64,000 bases of DNA, from the NCBI GenBank assembly GCA_949358305.1, contig OX442315.1, positions 22,408,427-22,472,426 of the forward strand, given 5' to 3'. Within the stretch, counting starts at the first letter, position 1, and each line of letters opens with the position of its first letter. Of this stretch, positions 31,901-46,938 are shown piece by piece. The notes beneath the pieces are model-generated. The model was not told the origin of the DNA and made no database searches. It saw only the letters and a program-made list of their open reading frames with translations. The position numbers and the translations under genes were made by a program. The DNA is from Strigamia acuminata (lineage: Eukaryota; Arthropoda; Chilopoda; Geophilomorpha; Linotaeniidae).

Positions 31901-34900
31901 ATGTGCAGAAAGCCAGTTTATGCAGCTACAAATGACTCGAGTCTGCACAAGTTTGCAAGGCAAGATGTGTTGTCTACAATATACACGGCGAAGTAGGACG
32001 CGTTGAGGGCCCCCATGTCCCATTTTTCTAGACACTAACGCATAATTATGGGCAAGGAGGGAGGGAATGGAACCGTAAAGTACACGAGACCAACTTAAGT
32101 TGACTCAAACAGCACGGTGCGAGCGCATGCGCAATTCATTCTAATCGTGATAGTGAGGCTGTGTAAGGGAAGGGTAGTTGGCCATTCCCATAATGCGCAC
32201 ATGCCAACCATTTGCAAGGGATTTATCTTGTAGGCGGATGTCATCTGTGCATAATGAATAATCTGCGACGCGTCACTGCTAAATTGCACATGTATTTTGG
32301 GAATTTTGGAATTTTTAAGAACATTTAAAACGAGTGCAGAAATATTGTTAATATTTTACTTTTTTTTTAGAAGATGAAAAGGAAGTTTTTACCCAATGGG
32401 AGAATGAAATGGAAAGTTTATTTGAAGCTTGTAGCGTTTAAAAAGATCATTAATGTCAGTCATTTTGGCTTTGAACGTGAAGACGATTAGAATGGATAGG
32501 CAGCGCAATGCGAATCCCAGTGCTGGGTTTGTCTGCATTTCAAATAGAAATTTATTGCAGCAAGTGACTACAAAGGGAAGTTGTAGATGAGTATGAGTGT
32601 AAATTTTGCTGCTAAGTTGGTGTGCAAAAATATTGTTTATGAGCCAGAAAGGAGTTGGTGAGTGTACTGTTGGAAGTTGTTTAATTTTCTTCTCGGCTGA
32701 ATTAAGGCACTCTGGAGCCCATCATAAAACACCATTAGTCACTCCCATACAATCGCCAGGAGAGAAATACATTTAGACCACCTGCAGAGACTTGTATTTT
32801 TCTCTCGTGGTTTATGTAGTCTTCTTTTAACTATTTCTTTTCCTTATTATCATCTCAGCGAGTAAAATGGCAACTTAGTCACATAAATTCTAATTTAATT
32901 TAATGAAATTCTGCTTTTGGGGCTTGCGTATTGCTAATTATCGTGCTAATTGATTGATTTGATGTTGACAAGATTCGGTTTTTATAATTTCGTAAACAAG
33001 AGATAAATAAAAATTTTATAGCATTTATCTATTTTTTTAATTTTTAATTTTTTAATTTTTTTTTTTTTTTGCAATTAAAAGATGTTGAAGTAAGCAAGCA
33101 ACACAAGTTTTTAATTAAATTCACTCTCACCTATTCACGTAGCCAAAGGGTGTGGTGCAGTAATTGGCTTTGATCAAATTAGAAAGCAACACCACGTTTG
33201 GAGTTTCTCTACATTGCAATTTTCTAAATTTCTGACATTTTTTCTCTTTCGACTGAACTGTGTGTTTCATTAACTGCCTCCAGTTTGTAACAAATGGAAG
33301 ATTAATTTTGATGATTTTCGGCGATTACTCTTGGCAAAAGAAACGTTTTTCGTGTCAGTAATGCATTTTGCAACTGCATTTCCGTCCGATGTTGTGCAAC
33401 TTCAACTTTGTTCTGTGTGCGCACTTTTCCAATAATTTCACTCGGTCACCAAAATATAAAAAGCCGAAATGAATCCATGCAGTTTTATGCTGACCCAGTG
33501 TTTTGCTCACTCACTGGCCTGACAAGTGCGTTCGTTATCACGGGGGTGGGTCACGTATTTGTTCTTGGCTGTGAAACGACTTTGGGACTCGGTAAATGGC
33601 GGAAGAACATGGTGATTTTGGTTCTGTTACGATCTTCTTTATGTATCAATATGGATTTTCATTTTCTGACATAAATTTTTTTTTTAACTTATTTAGTGCT
33701 TTTCTCCTATCTAAATGCGCAGATCACACAATAAAATTTTAAACCATATTTACATTACTAATTTATACATTCTTCTCTTGTACTTTTTACGAATTTAATC
33801 TTCGGTATTTACTATACTTTAAGCGTATTTTAGATCTTCTGAGAAATAAATTATTTAAACTTTTAAACTTGCAAATTTTGTTTAATTAATTTACCTAATC
33901 TGTATTTTTCCTCTTCCACGCAGGAAAAAATCAAGGGTTATTCTTTTTTCCAAAGAACATTGAAGGAAAAGAACATCCAGTCGTTGGTTTCGTTCACGTC
34001 ATCCATAAGATGCTGAAGTTACCATGGTTACAATAAGATGAGCGCAGCACTATCCCCTCTTTACGTTACGAGGTGGAGAAGGTAAAAGTGATGCGATGTT
34101 CTGACATTAGTTTCTAAATAAAACAAGCTGACTCACTAAATACACACACCTGCCACGTGAATATTGCATACGATTTATCAGCATTGATTGGGCGCAAGCG
34201 GGGAGCTGAAATCCATGGAGAGCGGTCCCTTTTGAGATGCTTTAATGAATGTACGGGGTGAGACGTCATCGTCATCGCATCGGCCGAATGGACGATGGAT
34301 GACACAAAAGTAAATCGCTTATATTTGATAAACGGCATCAGCTGGTTACTCATTAGGCTTGAATATTAGTTATTTATTAGTGCCAGCTTTAGCTGCTACT
34401 GCTGCTGCTGCCTCTTACTCACGTGTCTGCTGCACTCGTAATGAAAGTGAATGGATCATTTTGCCGCTACGCTTGAGTTGATTTCGGTCCTGCACGGTGA
34501 TTTAATGTTGCAGAAATTTACATCGTAAAAGAAAAAAAAGTTTGCTCAACTTTTTTAGCAGGTTGAAAAAATTAAATATAAGTTATACATACAAAATCAA
34601 TGCAAGGTCATCTTTATGCATTTAATTACATGGTTGAGAGTAAATGGCAGCTCTCAAACTTTATAGGCACTACTACTCCTCCTTTGCAGTAGGGGTATGT
34701 TGATGGACATCCTAAGGGTAAGGGAGTGAAGCCTTAAGGTTCAAGCGTGTCGCTGCAATCAAGCGTGTCGTGTGAGGTGCATTCCAAGCACTAATGGCAC
34801 TGAAATTGAGTCTGGAGGACAACAACCTGTTTCCAATAAAAAGTGTGGTGTGAAGAGCAAAGGGAACACTTTAGTAGAACTCTTTCCAATTTTCTTTTTT

Positions 34901-35989
34901 TTTTTCTCCTCCTTTCAGCTTTCATAGAAAAGAAGAGTCAGTGGGTGGGAAATGTTCACACAAGTGTAGATATTATGTAGGCTTATTGATTTTTTTTTTT
35001 TTCACTTATATTTTTTTTTTTTATAATTTTTTTTTGTGCGTGGCATCGGTAAAAGGAAATTGCAACATGTAATCAATGAAATACAGTCTAAGTCATAAAT
35101 TTCCCCCACTCCCTTTTTAGGGTGGCTTTAGAGATTGGGAGTGTATTCATCTAGAAATATGATGATCCCGTAAATCCAAGGACTTTTTTTCCTACCAATA
35201 ATCAATAACTATCGACGTATGGCGGTATAAACAAAGTGATTTGGGGCCAATTCCGCTGAAGAATGACGGCGATATTTTATTGTTGGTGCTTTTTATGGTC
35301 GATGTATATACAGTTTAAAAAATGAGTCTTAGGGAGAAATAGTATTCGTTTTAAATCGTTTTAAAATTGGTTAATCCGAAGCAGGTTTCAAACATGGCAG
35401 AACACGTGTTTTCAATGAGACCTCGCTTAATGATGCATCCTGTTCTCAGATTCAGAACTTAATTAGGGTTTCAGAGTTAATTTGGAACAGATATTTAATA
35501 GGAAATAGAGAAACTTAATGTTATTTACAAGTTCTCTGCCTACGTATTCACAATTTGTCATTGGAAATGTAACACGCGATTCATAATCTTTGAATGATGC
35601 TCTCACCAAAAGATTCTATGTCCAGAGGAGGATTTTGGCTGATGGTCAGATCTGTAGTTATCACATGAGTGCAGAACCACTGAAACTGCGGTAGATGGCT
35701 GGGAATATTGATGAGCGCTGAAGTTCATTTAGGAAGTTTTTTTTTTGGCTTTATGAAAGTTCCCGCCAGAGAGCGCATAAAAGGAAGCCGCTTCCATTCT
35801 ATTGAGAGTAAGAACAGAATGCCAATGGGGAAATACACGCCCAATTGCCCACTGTACCTCGTAGATTATGCTTTGAGCAGGAGCCATGAGGCCACGGACC
35901 CTCTTTTTATACAAAAAAAATAAAAAAAAATAAAATATTTTTTTTATTTTATCTTTTAACATTCCAACCTATCTTTCTCTATCTTTCAC
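28911..35989. other. Non-coding stretch, no gene recognised
   Basis: About 7 kb with ORFs under 90 codons and no recognisable protein. It has T runs (for example 33040-33070 and 34990-35030). No RNA gene or repeat family was found by eye. Confidence 0.65.
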
Positions 35990-35992
35990 TGA

Positions 35993-36729
35993 TTGGTAGT
36001 AAAATGCAATTTGAATTGCCAATTGACTGGTGCCAGCCCCAACGCTCATTGTCGATACTCATTTTTCAATTACTTCTTCAATTTTTTCGCCCAAAAGCCC
36101 GAAATTAGTTTTCATTTGCTGCTACAGTCCACAAAATGTCATTTGATCCGCTTCAGTGTTGTGGCATCAATTGTTCTTTGCACTCGAGGATCCGTGAAGC
36201 GAGTCACGAGGTCAAATTGGGTCCTAACAGGTTGCGGTCGTGCAGAAGGCAAAGAGAAAGCCGAGTTCTTTTGGTCGGTCTCGAGGGGTATGAAAAGAGG
36301 TAAAGGTCCGGACGATTTGCTAACCATTGACTTAGTCTATACCAAAGTGTTGGCACTGAACTTGTTCTTCAACCGACTCACTCGCTTAACTCCTGGAGGT
36401 GGAATTTTATTTTCTCTCCCCACTCAAAGATCTTTTTCTTCTTTTCAAACAGTTTTAATGGTCATGGAATATTGCCAAGAGGTTTGCTTGAAGACCAAGT
36501 TGCATGATGGAGGACTTAGTTCTCCAAACAAGGCACGTTCGCGAAGAAGTTCACTAAGAAGGATTACTTTCTTAGCATCTTCAACTACTGACATATAAAG
36601 TTTGGATAATGGGATAGAACTATCGAATTCCAAATTGAGAACTGTTGCCCTGGACCAGAGGCTAAGATCGTTCTTAAGAAAATTAAATGCAGGATCTATC
36701 CGACTTAAATCATAAAACACGATTTTCAT
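35993..36729. other. Less AT-rich region with long open frames on both strands
   Basis: A 201-codon frame is open on the + strand (35993-36598, non-ATG start). A 94-codon frame (36729-36445) and a 62-codon frame (36327-36139) lie in one register on the - strand. About 36150-36600 is visibly richer in G and C than its surroundings. I recognise no domain in any of the three. It could be a coding exon, a decayed gene, or conserved non-coding DNA that happens to be open. The strand is unresolved. Confidence 0.25.
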
Positions 36730-39700
36730 TTTTTTTTCTTTTCTTTTTTAAAAAATGTTTTAGATGAAATAAACATAATTGAGAATAATGTGAAAGGTTT
36801 CACATACATAAGGTTTGCTGCGTGTCCTTGCGCGTTAAGGTGAGACCTGAGACGCAAGTTAATGAGTTTCGAGTTGTATGCGCAACGCCGTGATGTGACC
36901 TGGTTCAACTTGGAGCTAGCCTCTGCTTTCCTCTTTTAATGCCGTCTTCATTAGCGCCCTCTGCCATCCACTCTACTGCCGTGGCAGATCCCACCCCTGT
37001 TTCGCTTCATTCGAAGTTGGTGAATAATAAAGCGCAGGCGAAGTACTATGGCAAAGGGTTAATTGATTTCTAAAGCAGTGTATTTGCACTTGGCGTTTTG
37101 TATAACGGTTAGAGTTATGTTAGGGTTATTTTTTTCTTTTTCTGGTTTTAATACAATAGGGAAATAGTTTGGTAAACAAAAAAAAGGCAAAAGTGGGTTA
37201 TGATTTGCAAATTAGTTAACATAAGTTTTAAATGTTTTTGATAATGATTACAAATAACAATTCTGTAGCAGAACTGGTGATAGTGTGCGTTTCTGTAGGG
37301 TACATTTTATGAGTTTGAAATATTGGATTGGAACTGTCTCTGATGTGGCATATCTGCATGTTAAGTTATTAATGATGAGTTCCTGAATACAATTCGCTAA
37401 GTCATTTGTTTAAAAATATCATTTTTTAGTTGCAAATTGAATTTTGCACATTCTTCTTTTCTATTCTAAAACTTTAGTTTATAAAAGTTTTGTTTTCTCG
37501 GGTGTTGTACCTATTTCTTTTGAAATTTTATCTGCGATATTTAAACTGTAATTACAATTCCCAGAAGCAAACATGTTAAATGTTGTTGTGCTTTGAAATG
37601 GCAACGTGTCCAATTACACTCAACTATTCTAAATTAGTTTTGAACAGGTTTTATAAATTTACTGAAATTAACCGTGATAGCAATAACAATCTTCATCGGG
37701 TTGAATTTTTACACCATCAACAAAGTTGCTTTGCATTTTGTCTTGAGTTTGTTCGTAAGATTAGCGGTGCTCCAATCGCCTCATTAGCATACCGTGATCA
37801 GACGGTTACAGTTAGCCGATTAATAATTTACTTTGAAACATTTAATTTACTTTAACAGCTTTCGTCCTAAAGCTGCATTAACCCCAACAAGCAACAGAGT
37901 TTACATACAGTGTTGGTTGGTAAACTTATTAATGTTTCAAAGGAGAGAACTGAAATATGAGAGTGGGAATTTAAGCAAACAAAAGTAAACAAAATTGCTT
38001 CGACCGAGTATATAATATTAACGAAACTCGGGTTCTAACTTTATCGTCTGAAATATTAATTATCGCACTCAGAATGTGCGTATAAATTATTCCGAACGCG
38101 ATTTACTAGAAAGAATTGTATTTATTTTATTTCGTATTAATTATTAATTGACACCATCTCACTAAAAGCTCCTCCTTTGAAAACTTCACTGCAGTGCGTC
38201 GTGGAAAATACTTTTCAAGGATTCGAGCTTGAAACTTTCAAATGAAAGTTTTTAACTTTCATTTCTTTTAATAAATTCTTGGGTATTATTATTTTTTCAA
38301 GTTCGAGTTTCTACTCTGCTAACACAGACTTTGCGATTGGCTTCAAATGTGCGGAAGCAAGTGCAAGTGAATTGTTCCTCTCCGCGCAACATTAACCCGC
38401 GGAATCCATTCCATTTGCGGCCGGGCACACGCTACTCCCCCTCGTGCAGGAAAAGAGAGTATCTTACACAAGGAACTTGGAAAAAGGGAAAGTGCAAGGG
38501 AAATAGAACTGGACCAATAAAAGCCAACAGACCTCGTCTTATATTGAAGTCAAAAAAATACCCCAAGGAGAGCATTGCACGGTCCAAAATATAGATTCTT
38601 TTTTCATTTTATATTACTGAATGAAGTAAACAGTAAAACTTTAAAAAGGATTTTTTTTGTTGGCGGGAGGTGTGTGGGGGCGAGAAACTGGTTTTAAGGC
38701 TGAAAATGAGAAAAATTAAATTTTTTTTAAGAATATTTTGGTGACAAACATTTCATTGCTACCTCATTTTCAATTCCTGTCGTCTTAGAACCGTAAGAGA
38801 AGTTTCTACGTGTCATCAATTCTGTCCGTTTGCCAATTTTACGATCACGCAGACCTCATCCCTGTCTCCCATCAGACAGATCCAACATTTTTCTTGCTTT
38901 TCCTTTCTTGGAAAAAGGCACTAAAAGTGAATAAATCCCTCACGGTTTCCTCACTACACATCATCAAAACTCACATACAGTTGCAGATGAGAGGAACTGA
39001 AATTGGGACTTGAAAGAATTTGAAATATTTATTTTAAATGTTATTGCGATTCTGCCAAGAATTTATAGATATAACATTTTCCGAAAAATATAAATAGTAA
39101 TATTTTCAAATTTCATAAATCACGCAATTATTTAATTAAATTTTAATTTTCTCGCACTAAAATTATTATTTTATTTGTGGAAATTAATGAAGACCAGCGC
39201 TTAGTTTAAGATTTAACACGGCCATTAAAAAGCTTAGAGTCATAATTAATTTTCTTTAAAAAAAAATAATAATAATAACGGCTGGAATACATTTAACCCG
39301 CAACCTGGTTTTAATTCATTTAATCAAAGCGAGTAAAAAATTGCATGTGAAAGAATAAGGAATGATTGCAGATTAATGAATAGGTTGGAAGCAATAAAAG
39401 AAACTCTTTCTCCGTACATTCATTTTGTCTCGTTCAACTTGTGAAAGACTTCATTATCATCAAGGATTTCGAGGGGACAATTTTTATTGTCACTACACTT
39501 CTCAATCAATTCAAGTGATTTGCAATCATCTGTAGTCCTAATTGAATTTTCAGAAATGTCAGTCAAGCCATTTATGGATAAAAGTCAAAATCCGAACAAA
39601 ATGTCATCAAACAAAGTAAATTGGAACAAAAATAAAATGTCAACAGAAACGTCAAGTACATCCGATAAAAATAGTATTTCACAAAAATTAAAACATCTCA

Positions 39701-42700
39701 CGGTTAAGAGAATTAATTGATTTTTATGTCATGGAGAAGTTTTTTTTCTTTTTTTTTTAATTTTCGACGTATTTAAAAAAAGAAAAAAAAATTTCATCTT
39801 GGATTATTGAAACTTGGCTGACAGCCAATAAAGGGAAAAGTTTCCAATTATAGTCGGGATGACATGAAGTACTCACACTCGACTGTGTGTTGATGAAGCG
39901 TGCTGCTCAACACGTATATTTACTGCCAAGAAAAGACGAGATCAAATCGAAAAGTGTACGGCTACAAAAATGGTGGATCTTATGTATTCACTCGAGCAAA
40001 ACAAAACTTCAGCCGCAAATTAAATCCAGATGGCGTCGCAATCACGCTCACAACTTGCTAGTGGGCTTGTAATAACCGCATTTTTCTTCTTTTTCCCCAA
40101 CACCTGATTTATTTTTTCTCGATCGATATTTTCAACGAGTGAATCTTTAAAGGAAAGATGTTTTTTCTTGTAATGACAATTTGGACGTTCACGCACAGCT
40201 ATTTGTTTGTGTTAGATTTGTGACATGAAGCAATTGCTGTTTGAATTTGTTTCGACATGCTTCTAGTTTACGTGACCCAATCCATTGGAAATTACTTGGA
40301 GTTTGGCTATATCCCTCTTGCGGCGCCAGCTATTAGTCTTGTGGCATTTGTGGCTCAAGAAGTTGTTGCTAGGGTAACCAAGACACAGCTTCTTCTGCTC
40401 TCATCACGGCATTCGCTTTTCCGTTTGCTCCGTTCCGTGTGGCTGGACCATCCTAATCTTCTATTCTAGAAGGTATTTACTCTAAATGGTCTGGACAGTG
40501 AAGCAATAAATTTCTAGCTTAACCTTGCCTATGTAATATTTGAAATGGAACTTTTCCTTTTCCCTTTTTCTGAAACAGTTACGGCCATGTTTATTACAGT
40601 TTTTAATTTAAAAATTTATAAATGGAACTTTGAAATGCTTGCAAGTACAAAAACATCATTTGATATTCTCGTTTGAGCAATGTAAACAAGAGTATTTATA
40701 GTCCAAAGTTTTTATTAAATTTTTTCTTCTTTCATTTTATTGATTATTCATTTAAAGCTTAAATTTATTTTATAAGTCGAGATTATTAAATTAATAAAAA
40801 TTCGATTTATGAACTACTGGCTCTTTTAAAATGCTAATTTTTCAAATTTATCATGTATCCCACGAGAATTCGCTTTAATATGAGTAAAAATGCTATAGGA
40901 TATCGTTAATCTGTTCTTTAAAAGATTGCCAACAACGTCGCGAGTTCCAAACCTTAGAAATATCTACGGTATTGTGAAAAAATTGTCTTCTCTCTTCTTT
41001 TGTGTTTATAAGCTCAATAAAAAATTTATCCGCCTATATCCATCAACTGTAGCAAGAAATTATTTTTAATAATTGAAAGGATCTCGCGCAAGTGGTCAAT
41101 TGCGTTCACAAGTTCCCAAGGCATTCATCTGAGGTTCAGGGTGGGTCAGTCGAGGTCGTTAGTGGCCACACCTTAATCAGAGCCTTTGGAGACTTTCCGT
41201 TGGTGGTTGGTTGGAATGACTAAATATAGTGGGACATGTTGACCGCTGCACATAACGAAATATGAAGGAACTCTTCATGGATATTTCCCATTCCCATGTG
41301 GACTTAATTTTGGGGTCATAGCCACGCGATATTGATTCATCTAAAGTCAGGACTCAAGGGACAAATAAGCCGTGTAGATGGGCAATATGCAGGAGTTGTT
41401 AACTTGATTAATCTTTGGCCTTTTGTTGACCTCATTGGTATGACAGGAAGAGTGATAAATTGCGAACAACATTGCACTGTCAGTTCATTTGGGCAAAACC
41501 TTTTTTTCATTAGATGTCAAGAGGACGTCTATATTTGAACTGACGGACGTGCATTGCATCAGTGAGTTTTAAGATTCACACCACCTTTGTGTTTAAAAAA
41601 GAAAAGAAGAAGAAAAATCAAGCCTAAAACCTGAGGGAGATGAAGATTTGTCTATTTTCGAATTCAGCACGTGCAAATTTCAGTTCACTTGAACGATCCT
41701 TGGTTCGATGTGTTTGCCTGTGGGATTCAACAAGACAGATTTGAGACGGCGCATTACAAATGTCTTGCCTATTTGCCAAGGTTTCTTGTTGACATAAGCA
41801 TCAAGACGTTCACAATATTTTTTTTATGTACATATAAAGTGTTTGCCATCCTTATAAATTATTCCAACGTCAACATTTCAATTGGAAATGTATTATTTCT
41901 TTGTTTTATTCTTAAAGTTGTTGTTCCTGACGTTAATGCGCTGATTGCGACATTAACAAATTAGGAATTGGGCGCAACAACCCACAGAATAATTGTTAAT
42001 TACTAGGCACGTAGTCGATTGTGTGGAGATTCTTTATTGGGAGCTCTTTTGGTTCGTGCAATTGCCAGATATTGGGTAAAGGAGAAAGCCGAAATAGGGG
42101 AATGGATTGCTGGAGTACCAATATTGCAGCGTCAGCTTCACCAGACTACAGAGGTGACAAACAACATTCTCACCATCCCTCAACACCAAATTCATTCACG
42201 TGGAAATTGGTCCATGGTGTAGATGCTGGTGCTGGTCAGAAATCAATATAAGGAATGTTGAGTCATAGTCGGGAAAAATGAAATCAAATTTTTCAACTCG
42301 ATATTTGTTTATGGAAATTTATCACTTTTCAATTTCTGCTTGCAAAAATTGTATATTTTTTTTTTTACAAAATGCGAATAGTTTCTTTGAAATGTGTAAA
42401 TAAATTAGTAGCACTTTGTTTTAAACTTGTTTTACCTGCTAAGAATATAATTCTAAAGCCCCAGTTTTAAGTCGTTTCGCCAGAATGCCAAAAATCATGT
42501 AATTATGGAGCATGAACATTTAGTAAATAATTAATAATTTTTCCCACATTTAGACACAATAATGGAACTGCTAATTATAAATTTATGGACGACCATTATA
42601 TTATTTTAGGCTTTATGTCAAGTGAAATAAGAAATGAAACCCCCACAGGTAAAAATCATCGACGTAATTACTTTGTCTTTAAAGGTACCGGTAAGTAACT

Positions 42701-43762
42701 AATTACATCATTTCTACAGTATATTTGTAGCTTAGTAAAGTAAAGATATTGAATTTGTTTGGCTTGAATTGAATGAAAAGGCCGAGTTAATTTCTTTGTC
42801 TCTGGAATTATTGATGAGGTGCGGTGTGGTAATGAATTTGGCCCATGGGGGGGTCCTGGAATCCCTTTTATCTCTCTCAATGCTCACCACAAGACGACGA
42901 ATGAAAGAGAATTTATCCTTTCGAGAATTGGCACGGACAAGAAGTTGGTATACACAAACTCAGACCCAAGGACAAGTTGCTCAGAGCGTGCAATATAATT
43001 CACATTGGTGAAACTCATTAAAGATATCTCACGAGGTAATAGGCTTGAGAAAACTGGTGCGCAGCACACAACTCTGTACTCCCTTTATGTGACCAATCTA
43101 AAAGCTCTTTTTTAAAATTTTAGAATTAATTTCCTGTTTTTTTTTAACCGATTTATTTTCTAAAGTGAGAAGTTGTTAACAACTTTGTTTCTTTTAATCC
43201 GAAAGACGAGGTGAGTAATTATCTCTGTTTTTTTTTTCTTTTTCTTTTAATGCAAGGAAAGATAAATACACACCTCTTTCGAATTTTTTATTAAACCCAC
43301 AATTTATTCAAGCAGAACTGCAATTTGCGTAAATTATTTACCGAGATTACCTGCTCTTTTTTCTGCAACAGTTCTGGAAATTCTTAATTGCCAATTAAAT
43401 TATGTAGGGAGAATCAAATGATTGGTTTTTGTAATGAGATAATTTTTTTTCGTGCTGTATGCCCCAAAAGGAGTGTCTTTTTTTGTTAAATATCAGATGG
43501 TTGGTTGTTTGCGATAATATTTCAGCAACTGTCAATTACGGGACATAGATTTCATGTCATTAGAGAAAATGATTGTGAAATTATCAATTATATCTTAATC
43601 GAAAATAAGAAGTGGAAAAATTTGTTTTGGGTATAAAGTGATAGTTGTATTTTAGGAATTTTTGCTAAAAATTAGTTGTCGTTTGCTAAGAGTGCATTTT
43701 CGACATTCCGTTTACGTCTTTTGCTGGTTAAACGTAAAAAATGAGCGCCATCTATATGGAAT

Positions 43763-43799
43763 CCCCCGCTGAGTGACATTCTCTGTCTCAGCTTGGGGG
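43763..43799. other. GC-rich imperfect hairpin
   Basis: CCCCCGCTGAG pairs with CTCAGCTTGGGGG across 13 bases, with a small bulge. It stands out from AT-rich flanks. Function is unknown. Confidence 0.5.
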
Positions 43800-46700
43800 T
43801 TACCTGTCCGAGATACTGAGGACCCTCGGGATTAGGAAGAAGGGATAGAGGAATGTAGGTTGTGGGAAGGGTGTCGTTTTTTGTAATGCGGGTGCCACGT
43901 TCAAAAGTTATTTTTCTTTTTGTTTCTTGACATTGATGACAGTTTTAATGATGAGATATAGATGAGGGTGTAGACAAGAGGAAAAAAGAAGAACAAATGA
44001 AGTGAGTAACGCCCATTAATGGCACAAAATATTATGCTTTGTTATTACCATGTTTATTCATTTAAGTTCGTTAGTGTTTGAAGGTTGAATGGGTCGTAAA
44101 GAGATGATTTGTGGGACTTGACTTTTCTTTTTATTTTTCTGTTATTTATTTTTTTCTTCTTTTTTTTCAACAAAAAATAACAAGGTGCAGAAAAAATAAA
44201 ATGAACCATAAAAAAAAAAGATTTAATTAGATAAATTCTTCTATTTTTCTACAAATCTGTAGCAAACACATGGTATATTTTATTTTAATAGAAGCATTTA
44301 TGTTATGTTATCAAGATATATTTTTCCATCTAATATTTGATATACAATTATATGTAATCTGATATAGTGGGGGTAAGTCAACATCGAAAAAAACTTTTAT
44401 TTTAAATTTTTTTTTTTTTTAATTTTTTGTTTACTAAGAAATTAACTTTAAATTCTGCTGGCATGTTTGACTAATCGTGATGTTACAGATAAATACATTT
44501 GAAAAAAGAAAGAAAAAATTTTATTTTTTTTTCTTTCTTTTTAACATTAAAATGATTTATGCGTTTTGGGTCAACATTTAGTGGAGTTCATTCCCCAGTT
44601 CACGATTTGGATGGAAGCAAGTTTAAAGGAAAAATGCGTTTTCCTCCTCCTGCCTTCATTCATTTCTGCCTCATTGTAAGTATTCTAACATCACTCATGC
44701 TCCAATACCCTCTCGACCAACATTAAATTTCCCATTGGACTCCCACATAAACACTACTTTTTCTCCCTACCCTATCCATTAAGGGGTCTGTTTTAACCCT
44801 CACGCCCTTCTGATTTCATACTTCAAGTGAATGTGTGACTGATTTTTTTATGACTACAGTATTATTGAGGGGAGAAAATGAGAGGAATTTATCGATCAAC
44901 AAATGGATTATCGGAATGAGAGCAAATTAGGTTTTTATTAACTGCAAAGTGGCACAGAATAATTGCCCACGAGCAGCTGAAAATCGAAATAAGAACGTTA
45001 TTTTCTTTATTTTTGCTTATTTCTTTTTTCTCTATATCTCTCTATAATGATAATAATTATTTACGCTATTATTGAAAAATGTTTTTAATCGAATGCCATT
45101 ATTTTAAATCTGATTATGAGCAGATTTCTGAAAGGATTTTTCTCATTTTTATTTTTCTGGTAAATAAAGTGACGGTTTGGAATTAGCATTTTAACGTCAA
45201 TGAACCTAGTAAATTGTTTTTGTTTGTTGGAAGTAATTAATGTTATTTAGTTCGCGAACAAATGAAAAGGAAGATTCCATTAATTATATTTAAGTGTGGT
45301 TGAGCAAATCATTTTTCAAGATTTTTGTAATCTGTAATTTCGCTTCTTCGCACAAGAAAACCTTCCTCCCTTTGGCCCAAGTTGTTCTCGTCTTTCCTAA
45401 TGTCAAATCAATGCCCCTAAAGTCTTGTCACCTATATTCGTTACCAAAAGAAAACATGCTTATGGTCATTTATTATTCTTTTTTCGTATTTAAATCAACT
45501 TTTTAATTTTTTTTCTTCTTTTTGGTTGTGTATAATCTGACATTTTATAATAATTAACATTTTATAATAATGATGATTAAAGAAAAAGATTTTAAAGAAA
45601 ATGTACCGGTTCTTGCATTTTTAAATTTAATGAATTTGTGGAATTCGGCTGAAGTTGTTTCTAACAATAAATAATTGTTGCAATTGAGATTCCAGGCCAT
45701 AAGTGGCTTCTGAATTGTCATCCATCCGCCACCAATCAAGCAAGGTCTCGTCATTTTGCGTCTTGATAGCCATGAACATGGCAGACGACTACAATTTTAT
45801 TGCATCCCATGTACGGGGTCAGCATGAATAAACAAGTCAATGGACGAGCTTTTAAAACAGTTTTATGTTTTGTGTGGTTAAAGAGTTAAACCGAGTTTAG
45901 AGCGCTGCTAGAGAATGTTTTGAGCCAGATAGCGAACCACAAATCAAATGGCTAAACATAAAATATTAAAATTTTAAATTTTATTCAGAACAAATGAAAT
46001 GGTTGCTCGACGCGAACACAATATTCTATTTGATTTTTCCCCCCATCTCTCTTGTTTGACGTTTGTTTAAAATTAATGAAGTTTGCTTAGCTATATTTAT
46101 TTTGTGAAATAGAATAGCTCTTTAATAAGAAGATTCTTTTTTTGTCTTAAAAGAAACATAACCCTTGTTATTTTTTTCATCAGTCAGTTTTGCAGTTGAA
46201 TGTACATTTTATGTTGGCGAAGCATTTCATTTGCCCAAAGGTAGTGATCTCATCAAAACTGGATTAAAGAAGGGATTAGAAAGTAGAGGGAATGGCTACT
46301 CGACATCCTAACATCACTTTTAGGTTAGCGTGTTTAATCCTTCCTCGCTACCTGCTACACTGAGGTTGTAAGAGAAAGAAAGTCGATCTCCTTGCCTGAA
46401 CAAGTACTAAGTGAGGCAAAGTTAACTTTCTTCTTAATCCTTTTGTTTTTGATGCCGAGGGAAAAGTTGTTGCGTAGACACATCTTATTACGGTCGAGGT
46501 TAGAAAGTTTTTTCTCTCTTTTCTCCTTTCCTATTGGCAGTTAAATCTTAAGCTTTTATTGAAGCTTTTTCTGTGGAAAACAAAATTGAAAACTTAATGA
46601 GGGATATAATAAAGCGGAAAGGGCTTACGAATGAAATACACAAAACTTGGTTTGATCTTTAGTGATCTCATCACAATATTGATAGTAATTTAGTATTGCT

Positions 46701-46917
46701 AATCAGAAATCATGATTGATGTTTAAATTTTAATTTTAATTAATTATTCGCGTTCTGTGAATGACATCACGTTTTTGGTCAAACGTGCGAAATTGAACTT
46801 TAGAATTCAAGTTACCTACATTAAACTTTAAAAACTAATTTAAAAAACTGCTGTTGTTTACAGTTTACACGTTTTTTCTTCCGTTTTTTAAATTAAATAA
46901 GGTGACCTCTCTCCTTT

Positions 46918-46938
46918 AATCCCCCACCTGGGGGGATT
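46918..46938. other. Short perfect hairpin
   Basis: AATCCCCC and GGGGGATT pair as an 8-bp stem around a 5-base loop in AT-rich DNA. No T run follows. Function is unknown. Confidence 0.5.
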
